From contig NZ_VNHW01000009.1 of NCBI RefSeq assembly GCF_008124835.1, positions 165,565-229,564 of the forward strand: a stretch of DNA of 64,000 nucleotides. Reading direction: 5' to 3'. The notes under the pieces are model-generated. The model was not told where the DNA came from. It saw nothing but the letters and a program-made list of their open reading frames with translations, and did no database searches. Shown here piece by piece: positions 33,622-42,420 of this stretch; the first letter of the stretch is position 1; each line of letters begins with the position of its first letter. Both the position numbers and the translations under genes were made by a program. Source of the DNA: Blastococcus xanthinilyticus (GTDB lineage Bacteria; Actinomycetota; Actinomycetes; Mycobacteriales; Geodermatophilaceae).

Positions 33622-34356
33622 GTGGCGATGATCCTGGTGACCGGGGCGACCGGCACGCTCGGCGTCCCCACGGTCGACCGCCTCGCGGCCGCCGGGCACG
33701 ACGTCCGAGCGCTGAGTCGGCGCAGCGGACCCGGACTGGTGACCGGCGATCTGCTCACCGGCGAGGGGATCGACGCGGCGGTGAACGGCGTGGACACGGT
33801 GGTGCACCTGGCGACCGGACTCCGCCGCAAGGACGTCGTCATCGCACGGACCCTGCTCGACGCCTCGCGTCGGGCCGGGGTCGAGCACCTGCTGCTCATC
33901 TCGATCGTCGGGATCGACCACATCCCGCTGGGCTACTACCGGGACAAGGTCGAGATCGAGCGGCTGGTCGCCGACTCGGGGGTTCCCCACACGATCCTGC
34001 GGGCCACCCAGTTCCACACGCTCGTGGACCAGCTGTTCACGGTGCAGCGGCGGCTGCCGGTCCTCCTCGCCCCGTCCTTCCGCGTGCAGCCCATCGCGCC
34101 GTCGGAGGTCGCCGACCGGCTCGTCGAGCTGGCGTCCTCCGCACCGGCCGGGCGCGTGCCGGACATCGGCGGCCCCGCCGTCCGCCCGCTCCCGGAGCTG
34201 GCCCAGGTGTGGGCGACGGCGCGCGGCATCCGGCGCCGGGTGGTGCCTGCGCGCCTGCCGGGCCGGGTGTTCGCCGGCTACCGGGCGGGGCACGACCTCG
34301 TGCCCGGCCCGCCGTACGGCCGCGTCACGTTCGAGGAGTACCTGGCCGCGCGGTAG
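33622..34356 (+). CDS. NAD(P)H-binding NmrA/SDR-like protein
   Basis: A 244-residue Rossmann-fold protein: MILVTGATGTLGVPTVDRLAAAGHDVRALSRR, GVDTVVHLATGLRRKDVVIARTLLDASRRAGVEHLLLISIVGID and YYRDKVEIERLVADSGVPHTILRATQFH are typical of atypical SDRs that act on small carbonyls or serve as redox sensors. Start GTG 33622 is preceded by AGGA. The gene ends with TAG. It is not obviously in an operon; the neighbouring cox-like genes are convergent. Confidence 0.88.
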   Translation: MAMILVTGATGTLGVPTVDRLAAAGHDVRALSRRSGPGLVTGDLLTGEGIDAAVNGVDTVVHLATGLRRKDVVIARTLLDASRRAGVEHLLLISIVGIDHIPLGYYRDKVEIERLVADSGVPHTILRATQFHTLVDQLFTVQRRLPVLLAPSFRVQPIAPSEVADRLVELASSAPAGRVPDIGGPAVRPLPELAQVWATARGIRRRVVPARLPGRVFAGYRAGHDLVPGPPYGRVTFEEYLAAR

Positions 34357-34413
34357 GCGCCGGAGAAGCGGACCCGGCGGACGAGGCGCGGAGACAGCGG
34401 GCACGGCGACGCA

Positions 34414-35088
34414 TCAGCGGTGGTGACGGCCCAAGCGGTAGCCGACCAGGACGCCGATCAGGGTCAGCACGGCGCCGCCGACGGCGCCGAGCGCCAGGGT
34501 CTGCACGTCGCCGGACGTTCCCGCGGGAACGCCCGCGCGACCGGCGAACGCCGTTGGGGCGGCAGTCGGGCTCTGCTCACCAGGTGAAGCAGAGTCCGAC
34601 GTGGCGCTGACCGCAGCTGCCGTCGGCAGGGCCTCGGCGGGAGCGGCGACACCGGTAAGCTCGTCGTCGATCGCCCGGAAGAACTGGCCGGCCATCCGCT
34701 TGGCGACACCGGTGATCATCCGCTGGCCCACGCCGGCCACCGGGCCGCCGATCACGGCGTCGGCGGAGTAGGTCAGGGTGGTCCGGCCGTCCTCGGCCGG
34801 CGACAGGTGGATGGTCACCTTCGCCCGGGCGTTGCCCGGTGCACCGGCGCCGGAGGCGTGCATCACGTACGACGCCGGCCGCTGTTGGTCCGACAGCCGC
34901 ACCTCGCCCGCGTACGTCCCGCGGATCGCGCCGACGCCCACGGAGACCTTCATCGTGTACTCGTCGTCCCCGACCTGCTGGAGCGTCTCGCAGCCCGGGA
35001 TCGTGCGCGCCAGCACGGCCGGGTCGGTGAGCACCGACCACACCTTCTCCGGGTCGCCCGAGAGAACCGCTGAGCCGTCGAGGTTCAC
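34414..35088 (-). CDS. CoxG-like SRPBCC protein with C-terminal membrane anchor
   Basis: A 224-residue protein. Residues 1-145 form the CoxG/SRPBCC domain (LSGDPEKVWSVLTDPAVLARTIPGCETLQQVGDDEYTMKVSVGVGAIRGTYAGEV). A Ala/Pro/Ser linker follows, then one C-terminal helix (LALGAVGGAVLTLIGVLVGY) and a basic end RLGRHHR. CoxG anchors carbon monoxide dehydrogenase to the membrane in known systems. The GTG start overlaps the large-subunit stop by four bases. The linker is encoded by a copy of the 91-bp repeat also found between genes at 33516, which suggests a palindromic element expanded it. Confidence 0.9.
   Translation of the reverse strand: MNLDGSAVLSGDPEKVWSVLTDPAVLARTIPGCETLQQVGDDEYTMKVSVGVGAIRGTYAGEVRLSDQQRPASYVMHASGAGAPGNARAKVTIHLSPAEDGRTTLTYSADAVIGGPVAGVGQRMITGVAKRMAGQFFRAIDDELTGVAAPAEALPTAAAVSATSDSASPGEQSPTAAPTAFAGRAGVPAGTSGDVQTLALGAVGGAVLTLIGVLVGYRLGRHHR
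34541..34631. repeat. 91-bp dispersed repeat, copy within the CoxG-like reading frame
   Basis: Same orientation and length as the intergenic copy at 33516-33606. It encodes about 30 residues of the linker between the ligand-binding domain and the membrane helix, and leaves the frame intact. The CTCTGC/GCAGAG and GCTGAC/GTCGGC hairpins are kept. Confidence 0.65.
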
Positions 35089-37505
35089 GCCATCGCTCCT
35101 GCCTCGCGACGGGCTGCCGTCGCGGTCCGTTCCGACGAGGGGTCGCGCACCAGGTCGTACAGCTCGGTCGGCGAGATCGGCATCGAGGCGATCCGCCGGC
35201 CCACCGCGTCCTCGATCGCCGAGGCGATCGCCGCCGTCCCCGGGATCACGCCGGCCTCGCCGGCGCCCTTGATGCCCAGCGGGTTCAGCGGCGACGGCGT
35301 CTGCTGGTGGTCGATGTCGATGTTGGGCACCTCGGAGGCGTACGGCATCAGGAAGTCCATGAACGAGGCGTTCTGCAGCTGTCCGTCGGCGTCGTAGGCC
35401 ATCCGCTCGTACAGCGCCCCGCCCACGCCCTGCGCCACGCCGCCGTGCACCTGGCCCTCGACGATCATCGGGTTCACCACGTTGCCGCAGTCGTGCACCA
35501 CGGCGTACTTGACGACGTCGATCTCCCACGTCGCCGGGTCGATCTCCACGATCGCCGCGTGCGCGCCCGAGGCGAACGTCGACCGGATCGGCGAGTAGTA
35601 GTCCCGGTGCTCCAGCCCCGGCGCATCGCCCACGGCCACCGGCGGCTTGTCGTCGTCCCCGGCCTTGGCGAACTGGGTCGCCTGCTTCGCCGCCTCGTCG
35701 AAGGCGTACCGCAGCGGGTTGGACAGCACGGCCACCGTGCGCAGCGGGATCGACGTCCCCGGCACGCCTTTCACCTGCACCAGCCCGGCGTCGATCTCCA
35801 GGTCCTCCGGCGCCGCCTCGAGCACGTCGGCCGCGATCCGCAGCGCCTTCTCCCGTACGCCACGGGCGGCCAGCGCGATCGCGTTGCCGCTCATCACCGC
35901 GGCGCGGGAGGCGAAGGTGCCGACGGCGTAGCCGAACCGCCGGGTGTCGCCGGTGGTCACCTCGACGTCCTCGATCGGGACGCCGAGCTCCGACGCCACG
36001 ATCTGCGCGAACGCCGTCTCGTGCCCCTGTCCCTGCGAGGTCAGCCCGGTCGACACCAGCACCTTGCCGCTGCCCAGCACCTGTACGTGCCCGCCCTCGT
36101 ACGGGCCGGGGCCGGTGCCCTCCACGTACAGCGCCATCCCGACGCCGAGCAGCTTCCCGCGCTCAGCGGCGTCGGCCCGCAAATGCTCGGCCTCCGACCA
36201 GCCGACCAGCGTCCGCAGCTTGTCCAGCAGCCCCGGGTAGTCGCCCGAGTCGTAGATGACCGGCCGGCCGTCCTGGAACGTCAGGCGGTGGTCGTAGGGG
36301 AACTGGTCGGCCTGGATCAGGTTCCGCTCCCGGACGACGGCCCGGTCCAGCCCGAGGTCGTCGGCGATGCGGTCCATCGTCCGCTCCATCGCGTAGCAGC
36401 CCTGCGGCCGCCCGGCACCCCGGTATGGCGTCACGATCACGGTGTTGGTGAACACCGACTCCACGACCACCCGGTACACCGGCAGCGCGTACGGCCCGAC
36501 CAGCTGGGTGGCCGTCACGATCGGCACGATGATCCCGTAGGGCGTGTAGGCGCCGTTGTCGTGCCAGATGTGCACGTCGAGCGCGGTGATCCGGCCGTCG
36601 TCGTCGTACCCGACGGTGATCTCCTGCCGCTGCTGGCGCTCGTGCGCCGAGCCGATGAAGTGCTCGCGCCGGTCCTCGGCCCACTTCACCTCGCGACCGA
36701 GGTTGATGGCCGCGAGAGGCACCAGCAGCTCCTCGGGCCACGGGTGCACGATCTTCACGCCGAACCCGCCGCCCACGTCCGGCGCGATCACCTCGACCTT
36801 GTCCAGGCTGAGCTTCAGCTTCGCCGCGATCGCCGCGCGCACCGACGTCGACGCCTGGGTGCTCGTGTAGACCCGCAGCGAGGAGTCGTCGGCGTCCCAC
36901 TTCGCGTGCACGCCCTTGCCCTCCATCGGCATGCAGGCGCTGCGCTCGATGTACTGGGTGAAGCTGAGCGTGCGGGGCGCGGCGGCCAGCGCCGGCTCGA
37001 CGTCACCGGTCTCCTGGTGGTGCCGGGCCGCGACGTTGTCGGGGATCTCCTCGTGTACCGCGTGCTCGGCCGCGCGGGCGGCGTCCACGCCGACGACGAC
37101 CGGCAGCTCCTCGTAGCTGACGACGATGCGGTCGCAGGCGTCCTCGGCCACGTACCGGTCGGTCGCCACCACCATGACCACCGGCTCGCCGACGTGGTTC
37201 ACCTCGCCGTTCGCGAGCGGGAAGCCGGTACGCGGGGCGTGCAGCTGCGGGTGCGGGATGAGCACCGGCAGCGGCTCGGCCATCGGGCCGGTGAGGTCCT
37301 CGTAGGTGTAGATGGCCACCAGACCCTCGACGTCGAGCGCCTCGTCGACGTCGATGTCGGTGATGCGGGCGTGCGCGTGCGGGCTGCGCACGAACGCCGC
37401 GGCCAGCGCGGTGTGCCCGATGTCGTCGAGGTAGCGACCCTTGCCGGTGATCAGCCGCTGGTCCTCGCGCCGGCGGACCGGCTCGCCGAAGAGCTTCGTC
37501 GTCAC
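35085..37505 (-). CDS. Molybdenum hydroxylase large subunit (CoxL/XdhB-like, form II-like motif)
   Basis: An 806-residue protein of the xanthine oxidase/CO dehydrogenase family binding molybdopterin cytosine dinucleotide. The active-site loop reads PYRGAGRPQG (about 359-368), close to the AYRGAGR of form II and unlike AYRCSFR of form I CO dehydrogenases. The catalytic Glu region GIKGAGEAGVIP is near residue 748. GFGVKIVHPWPEELL, the Q-rich STGLTSQGQGHETAFAQIVASELG and DCGNVVNPMIVEGQVHGG are also present. The enzyme would hydroxylate an N-heterocycle or aldehyde. Operon context with a nucleobase permease and shared regulatory sites suggests a pyrimidine or purine; true CO oxidation is unlikely. 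Confidence 0.92.
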   Translation of the reverse strand: MTTKLFGEPVRRREDQRLITGKGRYLDDIGHTALAAAFVRSPHAHARITDIDVDEALDVEGLVAIYTYEDLTGPMAEPLPVLIPHPQLHAPRTGFPLANGEVNHVGEPVVMVVATDRYVAEDACDRIVVSYEELPVVVGVDAARAAEHAVHEEIPDNVAARHHQETGDVEPALAAAPRTLSFTQYIERSACMPMEGKGVHAKWDADDSSLRVYTSTQASTSVRAAIAAKLKLSLDKVEVIAPDVGGGFGVKIVHPWPEELLVPLAAINLGREVKWAEDRREHFIGSAHERQQRQEITVGYDDDGRITALDVHIWHDNGAYTPYGIIVPIVTATQLVGPYALPVYRVVVESVFTNTVIVTPYRGAGRPQGCYAMERTMDRIADDLGLDRAVVRERNLIQADQFPYDHRLTFQDGRPVIYDSGDYPGLLDKLRTLVGWSEAEHLRADAAERGKLLGVGMALYVEGTGPGPYEGGHVQVLGSGKVLVSTGLTSQGQGHETAFAQIVASELGVPIEDVEVTTGDTRRFGYAVGTFASRAAVMSGNAIALAARGVREKALRIAADVLEAAPEDLEIDAGLVQVKGVPGTSIPLRTVAVLSNPLRYAFDEAAKQATQFAKAGDDDKPPVAVGDAPGLEHRDYYSPIRSTFASGAHAAIVEIDPATWEIDVVKYAVVHDCGNVVNPMIVEGQVHGGVAQGVGGALYERMAYDADGQLQNASFMDFLMPYASEVPNIDIDHQQTPSPLNPLGIKGAGEAGVIPGTAAIASAIEDAVGRRIASMPISPTELYDLVRDPSSERTATAARREAGAMA

Positions 37506-37566
37506 CGTCGCCCGCCTCCCTCGACCGTTCCTGCACAGATGGGGGTGACCGGACCCCGCGAGCCAA

Positions 37567-37584
37567 CCGTTCGTGCACGAACGG
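37567..37584. repeat. Perfect 18-bp palindrome CCGTTCGTGCACGAACGG
   Basis: It lies in the 121-base gap between the small- and large-subunit genes, 43 bases after the small-subunit stop. It shares its core with hairpins at 6813-6870 and 16017-16065. It may end or attenuate transcription within the operon. Confidence 0.65.
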
Positions 37585-37626
37585 CGGCCATCGCTGCTGC
37601 GGCGACCAGCGGCGCGACGGCGACCA

Positions 37627-38133
37627 TCACGCGTCCCGCATCGCGGCGGCCGCGTGGTGCACGGCCTTCTTGATGTTGGCGTAGCCGGTGCACCGGCAGA
37701 GGTTCCCGCCGACCATGTCGTCGACGTCCTCTTCGGTGAGCTCCACCGAGTTGTCCCGCTCCTCGAGCCCGGCGGCGATCGTCATGAGGAAGCCCGGCGT
37801 GCAGAACCCGCACTGCAGCGCGTGGCACTCGCGGAAGGCCTCCTGCACCGGGTGCAGCACCTGCCCGCCCTGGTGGTCCTCGCGGGCCAGCCCCTCGACG
37901 GTGCGCACCTCCGAACCGTCCACCTGGACGGCGAGCATCAGGCACGAGCGCACCGGGTCGCCGTCGACGATCACCGTGCACGCCCCGCAGACGCCGTGCT
38001 CGCAGCCGACGTGCGTGCCGGTCAGCCCCAGGTCGTGCCGCAGCGCGTCGGACAGCAGCCGGCGCACCGGCACGGTGGCTTCACGTGGAACACCGTTCAC
38101 GGTGACGGTGATCGTCCGCTCGGTATCGGTCAC
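37627..38133 (-). CDS. Molybdenum hydroxylase small [2Fe-2S] subunit (CoxS-like)
   Basis: A 168-residue ferredoxin-type subunit. The plant-type cluster is ligated by GCEHGVCGACTV (about residues 43-54) and the second cluster by CGFCTPGF and GNLCRCTGYANIKKAV. It passes electrons between the molybdenum centre and FAD. Its GTG overlaps the 81-nt bridge ORF by four bases, linking it to the medium subunit gene. Confidence 0.94.
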   Translation of the reverse strand: MTDTERTITVTVNGVPREATVPVRRLLSDALRHDLGLTGTHVGCEHGVCGACTVIVDGDPVRSCLMLAVQVDGSEVRTVEGLAREDHQGGQVLHPVQEAFRECHALQCGFCTPGFLMTIAAGLEERDNSVELTEEDVDDMVGGNLCRCTGYANIKKAVHHAAAAMRDA

Positions 38134-38210
38134 GCGGCCCTCCCAGTGCTCATGGCTCGGCTCCGCACTCGCTCCGCTCCTCGCTCGCTGGCGCTCGCTG
38201 CGATGCTCAC
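38130..38210 (-). other. 81-nt bridge ORF between medium- and small-subunit genes
   Basis: From GTG 38210 to TGA 38130 there is a 26-codon frame rich in GAGC repeats (contains GAGCGCCAGCGAG). Its start overlaps the medium-subunit stop (GTGA) and its stop overlaps the small-subunit start (GTGA). Its length and arrangement equal the bridge at 42417-42497. It probably keeps ribosomes moving between the two genes; a functional peptide is doubtful. Confidence 0.5.
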
Positions 38211-39082
38211 TCGCGCGTCGCTCCCGCGACGGCCTCCGCGGCGGCGGAAGCCAGCGTGCGTTCGGTCAGCACCCCCACCAGCAGCCGCCGGTAGTCGGCG
38301 CTGGCGTGGATGTCGGTGTCCGGGTCGACCAGCGTGCGCGCCAGCTCCCCTGCGGCGGCCCAGTCGGCCTGCTCCACCGGTGCGCCGGCGACGGCGTCGG
38401 TCAGGTCGTGCACCTCGGGGGTCAGGCCCACCGAGACGTAGGACGCGCGGGCCGACTCGACCCGGCGGTCGCCGTCCAGCGTGACGACGACGCCCGCGCC
38501 GCACACCGCGTAGTCGCCCTTGCGCCGGGCGATCTCGGCGAACGCGGTGCCCGACCGCTGCGGCAGCGCGGGGAAGAAGGCGGAGGTGACGACGGCGCCG
38601 CCGGGGATCGAGGTCTCCAGCGGGCCCACGAAGAAGTCCCGCCAGCCGAGGACCTCGGTGCCCGCCGCCGACGCCACCGTCACCGTGCCGTCGGTGAGCG
38701 CGAGGACCGACGTCATCTCGCCGGACGGGTCGGCGTGCGCGATCGAGCCGACGGTGGTGCCGCGGTTCCGGATGGCCGGGTGCGCGACGTTCGCGGTGGC
38801 CCGCGCGAGCAGCGGCTGCACCCGCGCGGCGCCCTCGTCGGCCAGCAGCGTGCTGTGCCGCACCAGCGCCCCGACCCGCACGCCGGTGTCGTCCACCTCG
38901 ATCGCGTCGAGCCCCGGCACCCGGTTGATGTCCACCAGCACGGCGGGCGCGGCCAGGCGCATGGACAGCAGCGGCAGCAGCGACTGGCCCCCGGCGAGCA
39001 CCTTGGCGCCGTCCTCCGACAGCAGCGCCAGCGCCTCGTCGAGCGCACGCGGGTCGGCGTAGCGGAACGGTGCGGGCTTCAC
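38207..39082 (-). CDS. Molybdenum hydroxylase FAD subunit (CoxM-like)
   Basis: A 291-residue FAD-binding subunit: MKPAPFRYADPRALDEALALLSEDGAKVLAGGQSLLPLLSMRLAAPAVLVDINRV (FAD loop AGGQSL), TTVGSIAHADPSGEM, and the C-terminal CO dehydrogenase flavoprotein domain. Start GTG 39082 has GGAGGTGA upstream. It is the first gene of the operon (M, S, L, G). A regulon site TTAGCGCTGAGGCA (minus strand) lies 66 bases upstream. Confidence 0.93.
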   Translation of the reverse strand: MKPAPFRYADPRALDEALALLSEDGAKVLAGGQSLLPLLSMRLAAPAVLVDINRVPGLDAIEVDDTGVRVGALVRHSTLLADEGAARVQPLLARATANVAHPAIRNRGTTVGSIAHADPSGEMTSVLALTDGTVTVASAAGTEVLGWRDFFVGPLETSIPGGAVVTSAFFPALPQRSGTAFAEIARRKGDYAVCGAGVVVTLDGDRRVESARASYVSVGLTPEVHDLTDAVAGAPVEQADWAAAGELARTLVDPDTDIHASADYRRLLVGVLTERTLASAAAEAVAGATRE

Positions 39083-39147
39083 CGGCTGCGGTCACCTCCG
39101 TACGAGTGCGAGTCGTCACTCTGTCACCGGCGCCGGGGGGACGTAAG

Positions 39148-39161
39148 TGCCTCAGCGCTAA
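39148..39161. promoter_or_regulatory. Regulon site b before the molybdenum hydroxylase operon
   Basis: The plus strand reads TGCCTCAGCGCTAA; the reverse complement TTAGCGCTGAGGCA fits consensus TTAGCRSTGARGTA. It is 66 bases upstream of the medium-subunit GTG. Confidence 0.55.
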
Positions 39162-39194
39162 AACTTCGTTGCGCTCGTGTTCCCGCCGGACCCA

Positions 39195-39238
39195 CGCCGC
39201 CCCCGGCGATCCGGAGCGACCGGATGCCGGGGGCGGCG
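39195..39238 (-). terminator. 13-bp hairpin with inner helix after the permease gene
   Basis: CGCCGCCCCCGGC (39195-39207) pairs with 39226-39238; inside, ATCCGG pairs with CCGGAT. It starts 20 bases beyond the permease stop on the minus strand. Confidence 0.65.
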
Positions 39239-39257
39239 GGAGTAGCGGGTGTGGCGG

Positions 39258-40733
39258 TTACCGGTCGTGCTGGTCGGAGCCCGGCGTGCGGCCGCCCAGC
39301 ACACCCGGCCGGCCGACCTCGTCGACCGACGACGGGTCGGGGCTGACCTGCATGCCCGGCTCGTGGCCGAACGTGCTGCCGGCGGCGGGGTGGGTGCCCT
39401 CGCGCAGCAGCGCCTCCTTCATCTCGGCCGGGGCCAGCGCCCGCGCCACGTGCCAGGCGATGACGGCGACGATCGAGCCCAGCGCGATGCCGTTGAGCAC
39501 GTACTCGTCGGTGAAGGTGAGGGTCACGTTGCCGATGCCGATGATGATCCCGGCCGCGAGCGGCACCAGGTTGATCGGGTTGGCGAAGTCGACCCGGTTC
39601 TCCTTCCAGATCTTGGCGCCGAGCAGGCCGATCATCCCGTAGAGGACGACGGTGATCCCGCCGAGCACCCCGCCCGGGACGATGTTGATCAGCGCGCCGA
39701 ACTTGGGCACCAGGCCGAGCAGGATCGCCACGATCGCGGCCACGTAGTACGCCGCCGTCGAGTAGACGCGGGTGGCGGCCATGACGCCGATGTTCTCGGC
39801 GTAGGTCGTCGTGGGGGAGCCGCCGACCGAGGTGGCGACGACGGTCGCGATGCCGTCGGCCGCGACGGCGCGGCCCATGTAGGGGTCGAGGTCCCGCTTG
39901 GTCATCTCGGCGACGGCCTTCACGTGCCCGGCGTTCTCCGCGACCAGGGCGATGACCGCGGGGATGACCAGGAGGCTGAAGTTCAGCGAGAAGGACGGCG
40001 CGGTGAAGTCGGGGAAGCCGAACCAGTCGGCGTCGCCCACGGAGTCGAAGTCGATCCGGTCCCGGGTGCTGACGGCACCGGTGCCGTCGACCGAGGTGAT
40101 CGGGCCCGCGGTGGCGTCGAGCAGGACCGACAGCAGGTAGCCGAAGACCAGGCCGAGCAGGATCGAGATGCGGGCGAGGAAACCGCGCAGCGCGAGGGAG
40201 GCGACGATGACGAACGCCATCGTGGCCAGCGCCACCCACTGGTCCTGCGGCCAGTAGACCCCGGCGGCGACCGGGGCGAGGTTGAAACCGATCAGCATGA
40301 CCACCGCGCCGGTGACGGCCGGCGGCAGTACCTTGTTGATCACGCCCAGGCCCGCGAAGTGGATCAGCACACCGACCAGGGCGAGTACGACGCCGGCGAC
40401 CAGCAGTGCGCCGACGACGTCGCTGGAGTCACCGCCGTTGGTCCGGATCGCGGCCACGCCGCCGACGAAGGCGGCGCTGGTGCCGAGGTAGCTCGGCACC
40501 CGGTTCTTCACGATCAGCAGGAAGATGATCGTCGCGACGCCGCTCATCATGATGGCGAGATTGGGGTCCAGCCCCATGATGATCGGGAAGACGAAGGTCG
40601 CCCCGAACATGGCGACGACGTGCTGTGCGCCGATCCCCACCGTGCGCGGCCAGGACAGGCGTTCGTCGGGGGCGACGGCCTCTCCCAGCGGGGGCGTCCT
40701 GCCGTCCCCGTAGAGCTTCCACCCGAACGACAT
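39258..40733 (-). CDS. NCS2 family uracil/xanthine permease
   Basis: A 491-residue carrier with fourteen predicted membrane spans. It contains LSWPRTVGIGAQHVVAMFGATFVFPIIMGLDPN, the substrate region VALVAENAGHVKAVAEMTKRDLDPYMGRA with a NCS2-type Glu, and SVGGSPTTTYAENIGVMAATRVYST, the NCS2 signature. It should import uracil, xanthine or a related base by proton symport. GAGGAGG is seven bases before ATG 40733; an earlier start codon at 40754 is less likely. It is divergent from fdrA with two regulon sites between, so uptake and degradation are probably controlled together. Confidence 0.93.
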   Translation of the reverse strand: MSFGWKLYGDGRTPPLGEAVAPDERLSWPRTVGIGAQHVVAMFGATFVFPIIMGLDPNLAIMMSGVATIIFLLIVKNRVPSYLGTSAAFVGGVAAIRTNGGDSSDVVGALLVAGVVLALVGVLIHFAGLGVINKVLPPAVTGAVVMLIGFNLAPVAAGVYWPQDQWVALATMAFVIVASLALRGFLARISILLGLVFGYLLSVLLDATAGPITSVDGTGAVSTRDRIDFDSVGDADWFGFPDFTAPSFSLNFSLLVIPAVIALVAENAGHVKAVAEMTKRDLDPYMGRAVAADGIATVVATSVGGSPTTTYAENIGVMAATRVYSTAAYYVAAIVAILLGLVPKFGALINIVPGGVLGGITVVLYGMIGLLGAKIWKENRVDFANPINLVPLAAGIIIGIGNVTLTFTDEYVLNGIALGSIVAVIAWHVARALAPAEMKEALLREGTHPAAGSTFGHEPGMQVSPDPSSVDEVGRPGVLGGRTPGSDQHDR

Positions 40734-40838
40734 GAGTGCCTCCTCGACGTGCACGTCCGACTCGATCCGGTGGACGGTCGACGGGCGTCGTCCCCACCGC
40801 GAGGCGCCACTGTGTCACCGCGCCAAGGCTGGCGGAAG

Positions 40839-40890
40839 TACCTCAGTGCTAAATCGTTGTTGCAGTGAGATGCCGATACTTCACCGCTGA
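40839..40890. promoter_or_regulatory. Regulon sites c1 and c2 between permease and fdrA
   Basis: TACCTCAGTGCTAA (40839-40852) and TACTTCACCGCTGA (40877-40890) are both reverse complements of consensus TTAGCRSTGARGTA, 38 bp apart. They lie between the divergent permease (start 40733) and fdrA (start 40915). Confidence 0.6.
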
Positions 40891-40914
40891 GAGATCGGTC
40901 GGTACGGTCCGGCA

Positions 40915-42420
40915 ATGAGCTCTTCAGCGCCTGCCGGCGGAGACGCGGCGGTCTCGGTGCAGCTGCGGTCCGGGGTCTACGCCGACTCGGTCAAGCTGAT
41001 GCAGGTGAGCCGCCGGATCGGCGCCCGCGACGGCGTCTCCGCCGTCCTGGTCGCCATGGCCACGCCGCTGAACCTCGAGCTCGCCGAGGGCATGGGCCTG
41101 GCCCCCGACGGCGGCGCGTCGCCCGAGCAGCTGCTGATCGCCGTCCGCGCCGAGGACGACGACGCCCTGGCCGCCGCGCTCGCCGACGTCGACGCGGCGC
41201 TGGCCGAGCGGGAGCGCTCCACCGGCTCGGCCGACGCCATCCCGCACCGCACCATCGGCGCGGGCCTGGACGAGCTCGCCCACGACGCGCCCGCGCTGGC
41301 GATCGTCAGCGTGCCCGGCGCCTACGCCGCCGCGGAGGCGGCCGACGCGATCGCCGCCGGCCGCAGCGTGCTGGTCTTCTCCGACGGCGTGCCGGTCGAG
41401 CAGGAGGTCGCGCTCAAGCGGGCCGCGCACGAGGCCGGCGTCCTGGTCATGGGCCCCGACTGCGGCACCGCGATCGTCTCCGGCGTCGCGCTCGGCTTCG
41501 CCAACGTCGTCCGCCCCGGGCCGGTCGGGCTGGTCGCGGCCAGCGGCACCGGCGCGCAGCAGGTCTCCTGCCTGCTCGACATGGCCGGCGTCGGCGTCTC
41601 GCACGTCCTCGGCGTCGGCGGGCGCGACCTCTCCGAGGCGGTCGGTGGCCTGGCCACCCTCGACGCGCTCGCCGCTCTGGACACCGACCCCGCCACCGAG
41701 CGGGTGCTGGTGGTCTCCAAGCCCCCCGCGCCGGCGGTGGTCGCCGCCGTCGAGGAGTTCGCCGCCGGGCTGTCGGTGCCGGTCCGCTCCGCGACGCTCT
41801 CGGCGGAGACCCCCGACCTGACCGCCGCCGTCGAGGCGCTGCTGGCCGACCTGGGCCGCGACGTCCCGGAGTGGCCGTCCCGCCCCGGGCCGGCGGAGCA
41901 GGCCGCACCCGGCGCCGTCCTCAAGGGGCTCTACTCCGGCGGCACGCTGGCCGACGAGGCGATGCTCCTCGCCTCGCCCGCGCTCGGGGGCATCCGGTCC
42001 AACACCCCCCTGGAGCCGGACCTTCATCTCGGGACGGACCTGTCCGCCTCCGGCCACCTCGTCATCGACTTCGGGGACGACGCCCTGACCGTGGGCCGCG
42101 CGCACCCGATGATCGACCCGACGCTGCGGCTGGAGGCCATCGCCGGCGTCGCCGCCTCCGACGAGGCCGCCGTCCTGCTGCTGGACGTCGTCCTCGGGTA
42201 CGGCGCCGACCCCGACCCCGCCGGTGCGCTCGTCCCCGCGCTGCAGGCGGCCCGCGCGCGGAAGTCCCTGCCCGTCGTCGTCGCCCTGATCGGCACGGAG
42301 GGGGATCCGCAGGCCTGGTCCCGGCAGGCCGACGCCCTCGCCGCCGCCGGCGCCGCCGTCTTCGCCTCCAACGCCGCGGCGACGCGGTACGCCCTCGACC
42401 TGCTGGGAGCCTCTACATGA
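40915..42420 (+). CDS. fdrA: FdrA-family acyl-CoA synthetase-like protein, probable carbamoyltransferase subunit
   Basis: A 501-residue protein with the CoA-ligase-like fold of E. coli FdrA: LRSGVYADSVKLMQVSRRI, EAGVLVMGPDCGTAIVSGVALGFANVV, VGLVAASGTGAQQVSCLLDMAGVGVSHVLGVGGRDLSEAVGG and GLYSGGTLADEAMLL. In E. coli, FdrA with the DUF1116 and DUF2877 proteins forms oxamate carbamoyltransferase, splitting oxalurate with phosphate into oxamate and carbamoyl phosphate. The DUF1116 partner is next door here via a bridge ORF; no DUF2877 gene is seen. Two regulon sites lie upstream. A carbamoyltransferase role is therefore likely, but the substrate may differ. Confidence 0.88.
   Translation: MSSSAPAGGDAAVSVQLRSGVYADSVKLMQVSRRIGARDGVSAVLVAMATPLNLELAEGMGLAPDGGASPEQLLIAVRAEDDDALAAALADVDAALAERERSTGSADAIPHRTIGAGLDELAHDAPALAIVSVPGAYAAAEAADAIAAGRSVLVFSDGVPVEQEVALKRAAHEAGVLVMGPDCGTAIVSGVALGFANVVRPGPVGLVAASGTGAQQVSCLLDMAGVGVSHVLGVGGRDLSEAVGGLATLDALAALDTDPATERVLVVSKPPAPAVVAAVEEFAAGLSVPVRSATLSAETPDLTAAVEALLADLGRDVPEWPSRPGPAEQAAPGAVLKGLYSGGTLADEAMLLASPALGGIRSNTPLEPDLHLGTDLSASGHLVIDFGDDALTVGRAHPMIDPTLRLEAIAGVAASDEAAVLLLDVVLGYGADPDPAGALVPALQAARARKSLPVVVALIGTEGDPQAWSRQADALAAAGAAVFASNAAATRYALDLLGAST

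Noticed and set aside
34414..39082. True aerobic CO dehydrogenase (form I)
   Set aside because: The large subunit lacks AYRCSFR; it has PYRGAGR. Context points to another substrate.
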